NCBI GenBank assembly: GCA_038501195.1
Contig: JBBPUQ010000011.1
Location: 744,001 to 808,000, forward strand
DNA: 64,000 nt
DNA from: Nemania diffusa
Lineage: Eukaryota > Ascomycota > Sordariomycetes > Xylariales > Xylariaceae
Reading direction: 5' to 3'
Positions 39,968 through 51,628 of the stretch are shown piece after piece. Made by a program: the position numbers and the translations under genes. How positions within the stretch are numbered: position 1 is the stretch's first letter; every line of letters begins with the position of its first letter. The notes under the pieces are model-generated. The model saw nothing but the letters and a program-made list of their open reading frames with translations, ran no database searches and was not told where the DNA came from.

Positions 39968-40876
39968 AATCTAACAATTGTTCGTACATTTTAGTATATC
40001 AAGGAGGAATACGACATGAGCGAGGCAATCGGCCAATAGTTGTAGATCCATATCCGAAAGCTGGCCGTGGAAAGTTGTAAAGTGCACAACCGAACCAGTG
40101 TCGTCGTTGTCATCATCATCGTCGTTGTCGTAGTTGTTGTCGTATCATATGCGAAGCTTCATGAGTATGCATTATCGCAACGGCCGGTTAGCGTATTTAT
40201 CGATTAATACATTCATCAAGTTAAAATACTACTTTTACCGTACACTTGTTCTTTACGAAGTGGCCCTTGGCTGAAACATATCATGGTAGTCCATAGATAA
40301 TGATGAGCTCGCCGCTGAGCGTGGAAGGTATAATAGGTGCCACCATCCGTAGACATCCTAGATTCCAGTAGGGAGCCAATCTCATCTCTCAGTTATATCT
40401 AATATTGAGACGGTGTGGGTGACATGATCGTATGGGGATTAGATTGATTAGGTCATCGAGTCCTAGTTTTTTTTTTGCTTTATTTAAGATAGTTAACCGA
40501 AGCTAGCACTTCTTAAAGATAGTCACGCTTCTCAGCAGCCCCTTCAAGAGCTTGCTACTTTACAATATACATTTGCGTTACTAATTTACTGCTTTCTTTA
40601 GCCTCAAATTTCTAGAGGTGATCGATATAACAGTAGTCAGTCCTCTAGAGTGCGTAGTGTGTGTGTGTTACACGCTTCGTTTCAATATATGTTACTTTAC
40701 AGGAATACCACTGTATAGGCAGCCAAAGTGTACCAGTAGTAAAACAATGGCCATTATTAAAACAAAAAACACCGTTCCCTGATCCCTCAAACTTATAAGG
40801 TCGTCCTCGGGAAACAAGACACACCTAGCATACGTAGCAACTTGTATTCACCATGTGCCTTTCTTCAATATGCGAC
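39968..40876. other. Gene-free stretch between the LTR element and the zinc-knuckle gene
   Basis: Normal composition, no supportable open frame. It contains the GTC/GTT-type microsatellite at 40,100-40,146. The region nearest 40,876 is the 3' flank of the minus-strand gene. Confidence 0.5.
40100..40146. repeat. Trinucleotide microsatellite
   Basis: An imperfect run of gtc, gtt and cat triplets (gtcgtcgttgtcatcatcat and onward). It lies outside any recognised gene. Confidence 0.7.
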
Positions 40877-41575
40877 CTATTCCTCTTCGTCGTCGGGATA
40901 ATAGAGAGGAGTGGAGTTGAACCAATCGAAACCCGAATATTGAGTACTCACTTCTTCGGAGTGCTGGTCTTCTGTAACTTGGTGTGGTGAGAACAAGGTT
41001 TCCTCTGTTCGTACAGAAGAGGGACCAGGCTCCGTATTTGCTTGTCGGTACTCGCGTTGATGTCCTCGACTACCTGCCGGAGCAGAATATGGTAAACCTC
41101 GTGACTTGCCTTTTGGAAGGGGGTTTCCGACTTTAGAAGGATCGAAGATGGGATAACCCATGTCGTATCGGCCATGGCTCCCAGCCACAGGGGTACGCGA
41201 GGGGCCGACGCTTGGCGGTATCATAGTCGAGTAGTCATGTCCGGCACTGGGTTGTCGGTCGGAGGGTTGTTCGACTGATGCATTAAGGGGGTTAAAACGA
41301 TAGGCATCAGATAGGTGACGAGTTGGAGGTGTGATAGTCGGTGTGGTAGGTGTGTTGGAGACTTCCTGGTCGAGGATCATGTGGGCGTTGCCCTCGGGCA
41401 CAGGGGCCCGCGATCGCTTCTTCTTACTTGCAGTTTCCTGTCTTGTCTGCACCTTCTCGCTTTGTCTCTGCTTGCCCCCAGAGGTATTACATTTTGTACA
41501 CAGCCCTCTCCTATTGATGAGCGGGCGCCCGCAGACGTCACACATCAGCTTCAGTTCTCTATTATCCGAAGGCAT
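40877..41575 (-). CDS. Small CxxC zinc-knuckle protein with disordered tail, 232 aa, family not recognised
   Basis: Single open frame from ATG at 41,575 to a stop at 40,877. The N-terminus carries two CxxC pairs, Cys12/Cys15 and Cys26/Cys29, in CDVCGRPLINRRGLCTKC, spacing C-x2-C-x10-C-x2-C, a plausible single zinc ribbon or knuckle. A basic stretch with KKKRSR (about 51-56) could be a nuclear localisation signal. The remainder is Ser/Pro/Thr-rich, low in hydrophobics and probably disordered, ending in an acidic DDEEE. There is no signal peptide or membrane segment. I do not recognise the family. The nuclear nucleic-acid or protein-binding role is only inferred from the knuckle and basic patch. 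The long intact frame and the ordered motif argue for a real gene, but a chance open frame or a missed intron cannot be excluded. Confidence 0.6.
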   Translation of the reverse strand: MPSDNRELKLMCDVCGRPLINRRGLCTKCNTSGGKQRQSEKVQTRQETASKKKRSRAPVPEGNAHMILDQEVSNTPTTPTITPPTRHLSDAYRFNPLNASVEQPSDRQPSAGHDYSTMIPPSVGPSRTPVAGSHGRYDMGYPIFDPSKVGNPLPKGKSRGLPYSAPAGSRGHQREYRQANTEPGPSSVRTEETLFSPHQVTEDQHSEEVSTQYSGFDWFNSTPLYYPDDEEE

Positions 41576-43393
41576 TGAATAGCTTAGAAGCTTAGTCGTA
41601 ATACTATATGGTTGAGTGTAACTTGATAATGTAGTATTTTTACCCGAGATGGCATTTAGGTAGAACGATCAGTTGTTGGGAACTAAAGTCATTCCTAGCT
41701 ATCCGAGACGCCAGAAACTCAATTTATATAGTTGCTAGTCTTCTTTGTGCGATTCATTAATTTTTTCATCTTCCTAGTGTGACTACCCATGATATACTGT
41801 ACAGCCAAGAACAGGAATTTTTGCGTCTGAGCTAACCAAGGCCATATGACTCTAGTTGAACCGTATGCGATTTTCTTACCTGTGGCTATTAAGAGTGAAG
41901 GTGAGACATAATTGGGTATAACAGGTACAGACTCGTTGATAGCATGACTCCTAAGGTAGTTTGAACTACTTCCTAAGAGATCGCTGAGGTTACTTGTATT
42001 GGGTGGTACGATGTATAGTTTTATTTATAGCTATTTTTGAATACACACAGCTCCAGATATGCATCCCACAACGTGCAACCAGCGTCGGTGCTTTGTAATT
42101 CGCAGCGACTCGGCTCCTACTGACCTGAAACACTTTCTTTATGTGACATTGCTATTCTAATAAATTAATCGAGTTCTTTTCTGCCATAGAGCTGCGTAGC
42201 TTAGGAATGGTTGAGCAAGTTACCCGTTTCATGACACTTTTCGAACCTAGAGATGTCTGATGTACTCTACAGCTAGGGTGTCGCAGTTTTGTATATTGTA
42301 TTACGTATATCTTTCCGTGGATATTCTATCAGCAGCCATGAATACCCGAATATGTACCCCGAGGCTCGTATCTACCGTGGAACAAAACAACTCTCGATGT
42401 CTCATAGGTGTGAAGGCTGCCGCTCCTCCGCTTTCATTTCTTTTTTTCCTTACTACTCAAGTATCTCAAGTACTTGTTTTATCTTGATCATTACCAAAAT
42501 TCTATAGCTAAGTACTTACGGCTTATCTCTATCGCAATCTAGGGGGTTCCGTCAATCAACACTCTAAAGAAAGGGCTCCTTAACTGTTAAATGTTTCTCG
42601 TCCCTAATAAATATATAACTTGCTGATCCAGATCTTCTGAGGTGGAGTATAGCTGATGTACTGACTAGTATGGTTGAAACCCTAAACAGTATTTTAGTGT
42701 CAGATGATCATGTTGGATGTAACAAGATAGGGGCACGGACTCCGCACCGCATACACCAACTGGTATACATAACCACGCACTGGTATTGTGGTTGGAGTAG
42801 CAACCATCCCCTCGTTAGAGCTGAAGTAAATAACACTAATATCATGAGCCACCAACTTCAAGTCAAATATGTGACATGAGGTAGTTCTTGGAGACGACAA
42901 TGTGAGCATTACTCCGTACGGCCGGCAGTAGGAAGCACGAATATCTTACCCTTCATGACACTGGGGTCGACCTGGATATTGCCTCCCCCGAATTTGAGCC
43001 CCTCCACACCTTTGTAATTCATATTCTATAGAACGAGGCGGTTATGACAGCGACCCTTCCAGGAGGTTGATTCATTAAGTCCAGCCATGAGTGAGCAGCG
43101 GGGGAAGGGGGGGGCCTAAACCCCGCACGGGACATGACAAAAAAAAAAAAAGCCTGCCGGATGGAAGCACTAAACTGGCGAATAACCGCTAGTGAAAGTC
43201 GTTACAAAAGCTATGTGTACACGTACCCTGCTACGAGCATGAGAGCCAGGATTTCTTTATAAGATTTACTTTTTAACAAGAAATGCTACGGAATAATGTG
43301 TGTACGACCAGAATGTATGTTAAACAGCTGTAATAGGGGCTATTGTATTGTTACTGCTGAACTAGTATGGGCGCGGGACGGGACGTGCCCTAG
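41576..43393. other. Gene-free 1.8-kb spacer
   Basis: Normal composition with only short overlapping open frames on both strands (for example 42,260-42,487 + and 42,700-42,909 -), none with a recognised motif. It includes a G-run and A-run at about 43,102-43,153. The first few hundred bases upstream of 41,575 should hold the promoter of the zinc-knuckle gene. Confidence 0.5.
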
Positions 43394-43939
43394 TCATGGG
43401 TCTGCGTGGCCAGCCATCGAGATCTTGGTCAACATGTCCCGCATATGCTCCACAGGGTACACGACCTTAACGCCATGGGCCTCGAGCCTCTCTTGTCCGT
43501 CGTTGTGCGCGATGAAGGTTCCAGGCTCCTTTATTCCCACGTAGACAGTCTTGATGGCGCCGTTGAGCCGCAAGATCCTCGTCGCACACGTCATGTTGCC
43601 GCTCAGTCTTTCGTTGCAGGGTTCCATGGTCGTGTAAAGAACTGTGTTGGGGGGAAGAACCTCCCCGATGCGCTCCTCCGGGAGATTGTATTTGTCCGCA
43701 ATCTTGATGAAGCAGCATTGCTCCGCGTGTGTCGTTCCCGGATCTCCCTTGTAATCGCGCGGATACTCCAGGGAGTATCCCGTCGACAGAACTTTGCCCT
43801 TGTCCGCATCGACAAGTACAGCGCCGACGCAGAATTTGTTTGGTGCTGGGGGTGATTTTTGGGCTTGCTTGGCGGCGTATCCCATGAAAGCCTCGTGGTC
43901 TCCTACCGTGTAGGATGGGTGAATGGGCTGCGGGTCCAT
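43394..43939 (-). CDS. CMP/RibD-type zinc deaminase, probably a DRAP-deaminase-like protein, 181 aa
   Basis: From ATG at 43,939 the product has the deaminase core. VGAVLVDADKGKVLSTGY at about 38-55 forms the first strands, THAEQCCFIK at about 70-79 has the zinc-binding His71 and catalytic Glu73, and LYTTMEPCNERLSGNMTC at about 101-118 gives Cys108 and Cys118. The nine-residue gap between the cysteines is like RibD/Rib2 (EPCxxxxxxxxC) rather than the CxxC of cytidine deaminases. I therefore favour a riboflavin-pathway type (diaminohydroxyphosphoribosylaminopyrimidine deaminase) or a relative of unknown substrate. It ends AGHADP. The reading frame stays open upstream to ATGs at 44,050 and 44,122, so an N-terminal extension, possibly a leader, is possible. 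The core homology begins only after 43,939. It lies 260 bp downstream of the DUF3632 gene on the same strand. Confidence 0.8.
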   Translation of the reverse strand: MDPQPIHPSYTVGDHEAFMGYAAKQAQKSPPAPNKFCVGAVLVDADKGKVLSTGYSLEYPRDYKGDPGTTHAEQCCFIKIADKYNLPEERIGEVLPPNTVLYTTMEPCNERLSGNMTCATRILRLNGAIKTVYVGIKEPGTFIAHNDGQERLEAHGVKVVYPVEHMRDMLTKISMAGHADP

Positions 43940-44146
43940 GGCTAGGAATTCCTTTTTGCCTGATCTAGGTAGTAAGAGAGAGAGGTGCTTCTGCCGACCG
44001 TTGAGGAAGAGGATACTAGTAACTGGATTATTGCCAAGTTTGTTGTTCATGGTGGTAGGCGCTAAGTGACAAGTCAAGCCACACAGTGGGGTACCCGCGC
44101 GCGGTCGTCCACTGCCTAACATTGAGCCAGATGCCTAGGGATCCTT

Positions 44147-44176
44147 AAAAGACAAAGAAAAAAAAAAAAAAAAGAG
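44147..44176 (-). promoter_or_regulatory. Pyrimidine-rich tract upstream of the deaminase
   Basis: On the coding (minus) strand this is a run of T with a few C residues, including 16 consecutive T. CT-rich tracts are common just upstream of fungal transcription starts. It lies between the stop of the DUF3632 gene (44,199) and the deaminase start, so it could serve either as promoter element of the latter or as 3' flank of the former. Confidence 0.3.
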
Positions 44177-44198
44177 CCCGAATTGATCCCAATGTAGA

Positions 44199-45374
44199 TC
44201 AACGGTGATACGTTCGGTCGATGACTTTCATCAACTCTACGGCCTTTTGCGCGACGTTGGCACACTCCTTGCCCGTGTCAGGATCCTGCGCTCTGCGGTC
44301 GAAGCAATCCTGCCAGAATCGCCATCTCTCGATAGATCGTGGTTCCATGGCCTCGGGCTTGGGGAAATCGTCTCCAAAGCGCCAAGAGTGGTTGCGCGTC
44401 TCTTGTTCTTCGCTTTCGGAAGCTGGGTACAAGATGTGCTGAAACAAACCTTGGCCATAAATGACTTCAGTTCAATATAGTTAGTAATTACTCTTCCAGG
44501 GGAAAAGAAAAATATAGAAGAAGACTTTAGGGGTAGAATACGGATCCATTGCGCGGCACCCATGATATAGCTCTCGGTTTCCCATTTCTCTCTTTTCTCT
44601 AGTGTTTCAAAGGCAATTCGAAGCCCTTGGACAGCCCAAGAGTCAGCACCGCTCCTGTTGTCAATGCCTACGGAACATGTAGTCGCGATGAAGGCTTGGA
44701 AGTTCACAAAGACAATGGGGTCGTCTTCTTCTGGAACTAGTGTGTATTAGCGTTTGCATGCGAAGTTGTACCTTGTGAATACTTACAGTGCACGTTGTCC
44801 GTTATAGCTTCTCTGAGCAACTGGAAAGTGTTGAATTCTTCGCTTCCGTCCTATACGAAGGAAATATATAAACAATGCCTCACAAGATAGAGAGACAGAA
44901 ACATACTGGCTTGGGATTCTTGTCCGTAAACTTGGAAGAGAGGTTCAAGCGCTTTAGCAGGTGAGCGAATTTGAGATGAGAAGGATGGTGATATGGAATC
45001 TGGTCAGCGAGCTCAATACAGTAGTCTCCAAAAAAGCGGACTTCGGTCGAATGAGAGGCATTCGCAGGAATGAGCTTCAGAATAGATTCAGACGCTTCGT
45101 GCAGCGATAGGGCCGAGTCAGGCTGAAGGAAGTTCCGTAGAATATTGGCCAGCGCTGCAGAGGTATTATCAATTGTACCAGGCTTGTTGGCAGATGAGTC
45201 GGCCTTGGATTTCCAGCTTTGTCGAAGAGACCGCATAAAGCCGCCTCCAATACCAGAAGCTTCCTGTTTGTCCGGTGCCTCCTGTTTGGCCGATTCATCC
45301 TGTCTGACCGATGCTTCCTGTCTATCCAAAGCAGGGTTGTCTTCGAACTCGATCTTTAAATCAAGCGACGCCAT
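44199..45374 (-). CDS. DUF3632-like protein, four exons, 330 aa
   Basis: Proposed exons on the minus strand are 45,374-44,907, 44,850-44,787, 44,736-44,542 and 44,464-44,199. The introns of 56, 50 and 77 nt have good signals (gtatgt...tatag; gtaagt...actag; gtattc...gaag with branch ctaac). The C-terminal half carries the pattern of the fungal DUF3632 family: FVNFQAFIATTC, SWAVQGLRIAFE, MGAAQWILIYGQGLFQHILY followed by PASESEEQETR, and SIERWRFWQDCF near the end. The family is common in Pezizomycotina and has no known function. The N-terminus (about residues 18-41) is a hydrophilic array of four six-residue repeats around KQEA/RQEA, coded by an 18-bp DNA repeat. There is no signal peptide or membrane helix. 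The gene appears intact. Splice joins are firm because each restores a family motif. Confidence 0.75.
45259..45330 (-). repeat. In-frame 18-bp tandem repeat within the DUF3632-like gene
   Basis: Four copies of 18 bp beginning gcttcctgtttgtccggt on the plus strand, with variants gcctcctgtttggccgat, tcatcctgtctgaccgat and gcttcctgtctatccaaa. In the protein this gives charged hexads of the form DRQEAS, VRQDES, AKQEAP, DKQEAS. The copy number could vary between strains. Confidence 0.8.
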
Positions 45375-47918
45375 GTTTACTCTTTGAATCGACTAACAAA
45401 GAAGCCACTCTCAAGTAGAAATGGAATAAGCACACCGCTTGATAAAGCATGACTACAAGTCATGACCAGCAACCCGGTTGTGAATATGGATATTGGGTGC
45501 GTTCAACAGATCGTAAAAAGGTGGGCGTTGGATTATAATTTGATATTATATACACGTTGAGTGAAAGTTATAACGTCTTAAAACCTATTAATATAAATTA
45601 TAAATGTATTAATTAAATTATATATATTAATTTATATAATAGTTTATAACAATATAAGTAGATTTAATAAAACAAATTTAAAAAGTTAAATTATAAAATT
45701 TATTTAAATAAATTGATTTAATAAAAAAACTTAAAAAAAAGTTTTTATAAAAGCTTTTTTATTATTTATAATATTATTTATTAAAATTATTATTTATTAT
45801 AAATATTTATAATTATAAATAAATAAAAATAATTATAAAATTAAAACTTAAATATAAAATATTAAGTTTAATTTTAATATTTATTAAAAATATATATATA
45901 TATATAAAATTTAAAAATTAAAAAATTAAAATAATTAAAATATTTAATAAATTTTATTTTAATATATTTTTTAAAATTATTTTAATTATATTAATTTAAT
46001 TTTATTTATTAAATTTAATTATATTTTTATATATAATAATTATAAATTTAATTTATTTATTAAATTAATATTTTTTTAATAAATAATTTTAATGTTTATT
46101 ATTATAAAAGTTTTTTTTTTTTTTTTTTTTTATATTATTTTAAAAACTTTTATTTATTTTTAATATATTTTTTTTTATATTTTTATTATATTTTTTAAAA
46201 AAATTAATAAAAATATTAAAATAATTTTAAAAATTAATTTTAATTAATTAAAATAATATAATAAATTTAAATTTAAAATTATAATATAAAATATTTAAAA
46301 TTATATTTATATTTAAAATTAAAATTAAATTAAAACTTTTTATTTATAAAAATATTAAATAAATTTTTTTATAAAAATAAATTAATTAATATAAAAAAAA
46401 TTTTAAAAAATAAAAAGTTTAAAATAATAATAATTTTAAAAAAAATATTATATTATTAATTTTTAAAAAAATATAATTAATAATATTTAATATTATTATA
46501 AAATTTAATAAATTTATTAAAATTTATATTAATAAAATTTTAAAATATATAATTAATATTATTTAATATATTAATTTATATAATTAAATTTTAAAAATAA
46601 TTAATTTTAAATATTTAAAAATAATATTAATATAAATATTTAATAAAAACAATTTTAATATTAAATTAATAATTAAATATTTAAAAAATAAATTAGATTT
46701 TATAAAATTAATTATTAAAAATATATTATTAATTAAATATTAAATAATATTAAATTAAATTTTATAATAAATAAATTTTATTTATTAATATAAAAATTAA
46801 ATAATTATTTATAAAAAAATAAAAATATATTAAATATTTAATATAATTAAAATATTTATAATTAAAAAACTTTTTAAAATAATAAATAAATATATTATTT
46901 TTAAATAAATTATTAAATAATTTTTTATTTTATTTTAAAATATATTTTTTTATAAAAAATAAATATTTATATTAAATTAATTAAAATATATTTTTAAAAA
47001 ATTTATTAATAAAAATAAATTAAAAACTTTTTAAAATATTTTTAAAATTTATTATATTTTAAATAATAAAATTTAAAAATAAATTAAAAAAAATAATTAA
47101 AAAAAACAATTTAAAATTTTTTAATATTTTTATAAATATTAAATAAAATATATTTATATTTAATATTTTAAAATATATAAATTTTTTTAATATATAATTA
47201 TAAAATTTATAAAAAAAATATTAAAAAAAATATTTTTTATAAAAAAAATTAAAAAAATTAAAAAATAATAAAAATATATTTAATAAAATAATTTTTAAAA
47301 AAAAATTAAAAAAAAAACAAATAAAAAATAAAAAAAATTAAATAATAAAAAATTTTAATATAATAATAATATAATATATATAATAATTAATTTATTTTTT
47401 TTAAAATTATATTTAATTTTAAATATTTATATAATTAAAATATAAAAATTATATTTTTTATTTAATAATATATTATTAAATAATTATAATATTTTTAATT
47501 TTATAAATAATAAATTGTTTTTAAAAAAAAAGCAATAATAAATATTAATATTTTTTAATTTTTAATTTTAAAAATAAAAATTTAAATTATAAAAAATATA
47601 TTTTTAAAAAAAAATAAAAAAAAATTAATTAATTTAATATTTATTAAAATAATATTTATTAAAAAATTTTATATAAATTTAATTTTTAAAATTTATTTTT
47701 AATAAATAAAAAAATAATATTATAAATTAAATTATATATTAAAATTTAATAAATATATATATATATATAATATATATATATTTAAAATATTATAATTTAA
47801 TATTTTTTAAATATAATTTATTTTTTATTTATTTAAATTAATTTTTTATAATAAATATAATATATATTTTAATAAAAGTTTTTATAAATATAATAATATT
47901 ATTAATTATTAAATAAAT

Positions 47919-48172
47919 TATATATATATAATAATATATATAAGTTATATATAAATAAAATATAAAGCTAATTATATTATATTTATATTAATAATTAATT
48001 TTAAAAAAAGTTTTTTTATATAATTAGAAATTTTATTATAAATAAAATTTCTACTAATATATAAAATAAATATTTATTTATATAATTATATATTTGTTTA
48101 TATAACTATAATATAAATATTATATTATATAAACTATAATATATAGTTATAACTAATATTAATATTTTAATA
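47919..48172. repeat. Left LTR of the outer element
   Basis: Starts near tatatatataataatatata, contains attatatttatattaataat, ataattagaaattttattat and tatttgtttatataactata, and ends about aatattttaata. It pairs over its full length with 62,819-63,074. Partner differences are C-to-T/G-to-A, for example agctat against agttat and caaca against taata. Confidence 0.75.
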
Positions 48173-49286
48173 TTAGTTTTTTTCTTTTTTAGTTATAACT
48201 AAATATTATATAAAAACAAAGAAATAAAAAACAACAAAGCAATATATTTTGTAATAATTTAGTTTTATTATATAATAAATCGATTGTTTTATAGCTATAT
48301 ATAAATAATATAGTTTGATTATTTGTTATATTAACTTAGTTTATATATTATATAATATTTTTAATTAATTAAAATAATAAATTGCTATTTATTAAATTGT
48401 TAACTATAGTTAATTTATTAAAAATAACTTTTTTATATAATAATAAAGTTTATAATAAATTATTAATAATTAATTTAGTAAACTTTATATAATTAATTAA
48501 TTAATAGTTATTTATCGATTTATTTATTTAATAAATAATTGTTATATAAAAAAAAAAAAGTATTAAATATTATATAAAAAAAATAAATAATATTAATTAA
48601 AATATTAGTTTATATAATATAAAATCTCAAATATAAATATTTAGCTAGTTTTTATTTATTTCTGTTTTTTTTTTTTTTTTTTTTTTTTATATATTTATTT
48701 GTTTGTTTATTTATTTATTTATATATATATATTTGTTATATAATAATAGCAGTAGTAGTATAATAATTACTATTTGTTTTTACTTTGTATTTATTTTTTT
48801 AAACAATATATTATAATTTTAAAATTTTATTTAAACTAAAAACAATAATACAATAAAAATATATAACTTTTTAATTAAAAACTAAATTTATTAAACTTTT
48901 ATATAGTTATTTTATATAAATATATATTTATTTTTATATAAATAAATCTTTTTATATATTTTTAGCTAATATATTTAATTATATAATAAGTTAAAAAAAG
49001 TATTATTTATACTATTTTTTTTACTAATATTTTTTTTTAAATATTAGCTTTAAATATTTTTATAAACATTTAAACAAAACTTATATATCGAAAAAAATAC
49101 TTTTAAGCTATTTTAATTTAAAATTAAAGTTTAATTATATTACTTTATATTAACAGCTTTTAAAATAGTTATTAATGCTATATTAACATATTATTTATTA
49201 AATATTATTAAATTTTTAGCTTTTAAAAAAGCATATATAGTATATATATCTAGTGTTTATATAACATTTGTTATTTTTAATATAGC

Positions 49287-49321
<35 letters not shown>

Positions 49322-49500
49322 TTTAATTTTGCTTTGTTTTTTATATAGTAGCTAAAAAATAACAAATTTAATTTTTTAGTTTTTTTTAATAATGTTTTTT
49401 TTATATATGTTATATAAATATTTTTTATATATATATATATTAAAATGTTTTATATTATATATAAATTATTAAATATATATATATTTTTCGACTTTTTTTT

Positions 49501-49690
49501 AAATATAAAAGTTTATTATATATATATTTATTAATTAATTTAAAATAAAAGTATATTATATATATATATATTAATTATTATATAATAAATATATATTATA
49601 TATATATATAGCTATTAATATAAAATAAAAATATATTATATATATATATAGCTATTAATATAAAATAAAACTATGTTATATATAAATAAT
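49501..49690. repeat. 40-bp tandem array
   Basis: Segments atatattata, tatatatata, gctattaata, taaaataaaa recur every 40 bp at about 49,511, 49,551, 49,591, 49,631 and 49,671, with degeneration at the ends. It lies in the 5' internal part of the outer LTR element. Confidence 0.65.
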
Positions 49691-49726
49691 TTTAAGTATA
49701 TATAATAAAAAAAAAAAAAAAATCAA

Positions 49727-50165
49727 TATACTTTTAAATTTATAATTAATATAAATTTAAAAGTATATATATTTTAATTAAAAATTAAATTTAAAATATA
49801 TAATAAATGTTATATATATTATTATTATATTATTAAAACTTATTTATTAAAAATAAATTTTTTATAATATTTAAATATATATTTTTTATATAAAAAAAAA
49901 AGCAGTTTTTATATAAAAGTTATTTTATATTATATAAAAATAAAATATTATAAAAAAAAAATTAATATAGTTTAAAATTAATAATTTTTACTATTAATTT
50001 TAAACTATATATATTTTAGCTAAAAATTAAACTTAAAATATATAAAAAAAATTATATATATTATTATTATATTATTAAAACTTGTTTATTAAAAGTAAAT
50101 CTTTTGTAAAATTTTAAATATATATTTTTTTATATAAAAAAAAAGCAATTTTTATATAACAGTTG
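49727..50165. repeat. Duplicated hairpin module, two copies about 240 bp apart
   Basis: Copy 1 starts with a perfect 16-bp inverted repeat (tatacttttaaattta at 49,727-49,742 with its complement at 49,752-49,767). Copy 2 starts with a perfect 18-bp inverted repeat (tatagtttaaaattaata at 49,966-49,983 with its complement at 49,992-50,009). After each hairpin the same series follows: tatattttaattaaaaatta (or its less mutated form with agct), tatattattattatattatt, aaaacttatttatta, and an A-run with agcagtttttatataaaagt. The stems differ in sequence yet both pair perfectly. Confidence 0.65.
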
Positions 50166-51550
50166 TTTTTTTATTATATATTTATTTTTATTTTATTTAT
50201 TAATATTTTAATTTATATAATAAATTTATTAATAAATATTAAAATTTTAAATATTTAATTTAGTTTTTGTTTTATAAATATATTAATAAAATTATTAATA
50301 TTGTTTATTTATTATATTTTAAAATTTTTTTTTTTTTTATATAATTTATAAAGTAATATAATATTAGTTATAAATTGTTTTTTTTATATTATTTTAAATT
50401 TAATTAAACAATTATATAAAAATTTTAAATTTAAATATAAAACTATTAAAATTAAAATAATTTTTAATATAATTAAAATTTATTAAATTATTATATATAA
50501 AACAATTATATTATTAAAACTATTAATTATATTATATAGTTTATTTATAAATATATTATAAATAACTTTTTTATATTTGTTTAAATTTTAATATATAATA
50601 TTGTTAATAATTTTAAAACTTAAATTATTTTTTATATATTGTTTTATTATTAATATAATAATAAATTTAAATTATAAAATTATATTTATATTATTTATAA
50701 ATAATTTTATATAATTTAAATTTAATAATATAAAAATTAATTTATAGTTAAAATTATTTATTTATTATTAAATCTTTTAATTTAAAATTTTAATATTATT
50801 TAATTAAAAGTTAGTTATTTATATAGTTATTAATAAATTATATACAACTTTTAATTAATATATATTATTAATATATATATTTTATATATATTATAAAATA
50901 TATTTTTAAGCAGTTTTTTTTATATAATAATTAATTAAAACTAGTTAATTATTTTAGCTTTTTTAAATTAAAGTTATATTATTTTTATATAATAAAATAA
51001 TTTATTTGTTATTAAATTTAATTAAATAATTTAATTAAAGTATTTTTTTTAACTTTATATAAAAATTAATTTATTATAGTTTATATTTTTTTTTTATTAA
51101 AAAATTTAATATAATAAAACTAAATATATTATTTATTTATAAATTTATAATATTAAAGTTGTTAATTTGTTTTATTATATATAAAAAATATAAATTATAT
51201 ATAAATATAAATATATTAAGTTTTTTATAATAATATTAATAATATATTTTAAACTAATATAGTTTTAATTTAGCTAGTTTATATAATAATTATATAATTT
51301 TTAAAATAATGTTTTTAAAATATTTAAACTTTAATTTAATTAATAATTATATAAAGATTTGTTTTACTAGTTTATTTTTTAACTATATATATATTTATAT
51401 AATATTTTAAAGTTTATTTAAAATATTATAATTATAAATTAATAAAGATTTAAATATAAGCAATAGTTTTTAATTTATTTATTAAATAATTAAAAATTAA
51501 ATAAATATTGATTTTTTTTTAAAATTGTTATATTTTTATATAACAAGTTT

Positions 51551-51628
51551 TAACTTTTTATATAGTTTAATTATTTTTTTTTTAACTTTTTATATAGTTT
51601 AATTATTTTTTTTTTAACTTTTTATATA
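51551..51628. repeat. 32-bp tandem repeat
   Basis: The unit taactttttatatagtttaa plus ttatttttttttt starts at 51,551, 51,583 and 51,615, the last copy being partial. It is inside the outer LTR element, shortly before the inner element's left LTR. Confidence 0.65.

Noticed and set aside
32907..39972. Target-site duplication around the island-splitting LTR element
   Set aside because: Five bases left (ataat) and right (aatct) do not match, and shifting the edges did not give a convincing pair, so none is claimed.
43406..43855. 149-codon plus-strand open frame opposite the deaminase
   Set aside because: Antisense shadow; the minus strand has the complete zinc-deaminase motif set.
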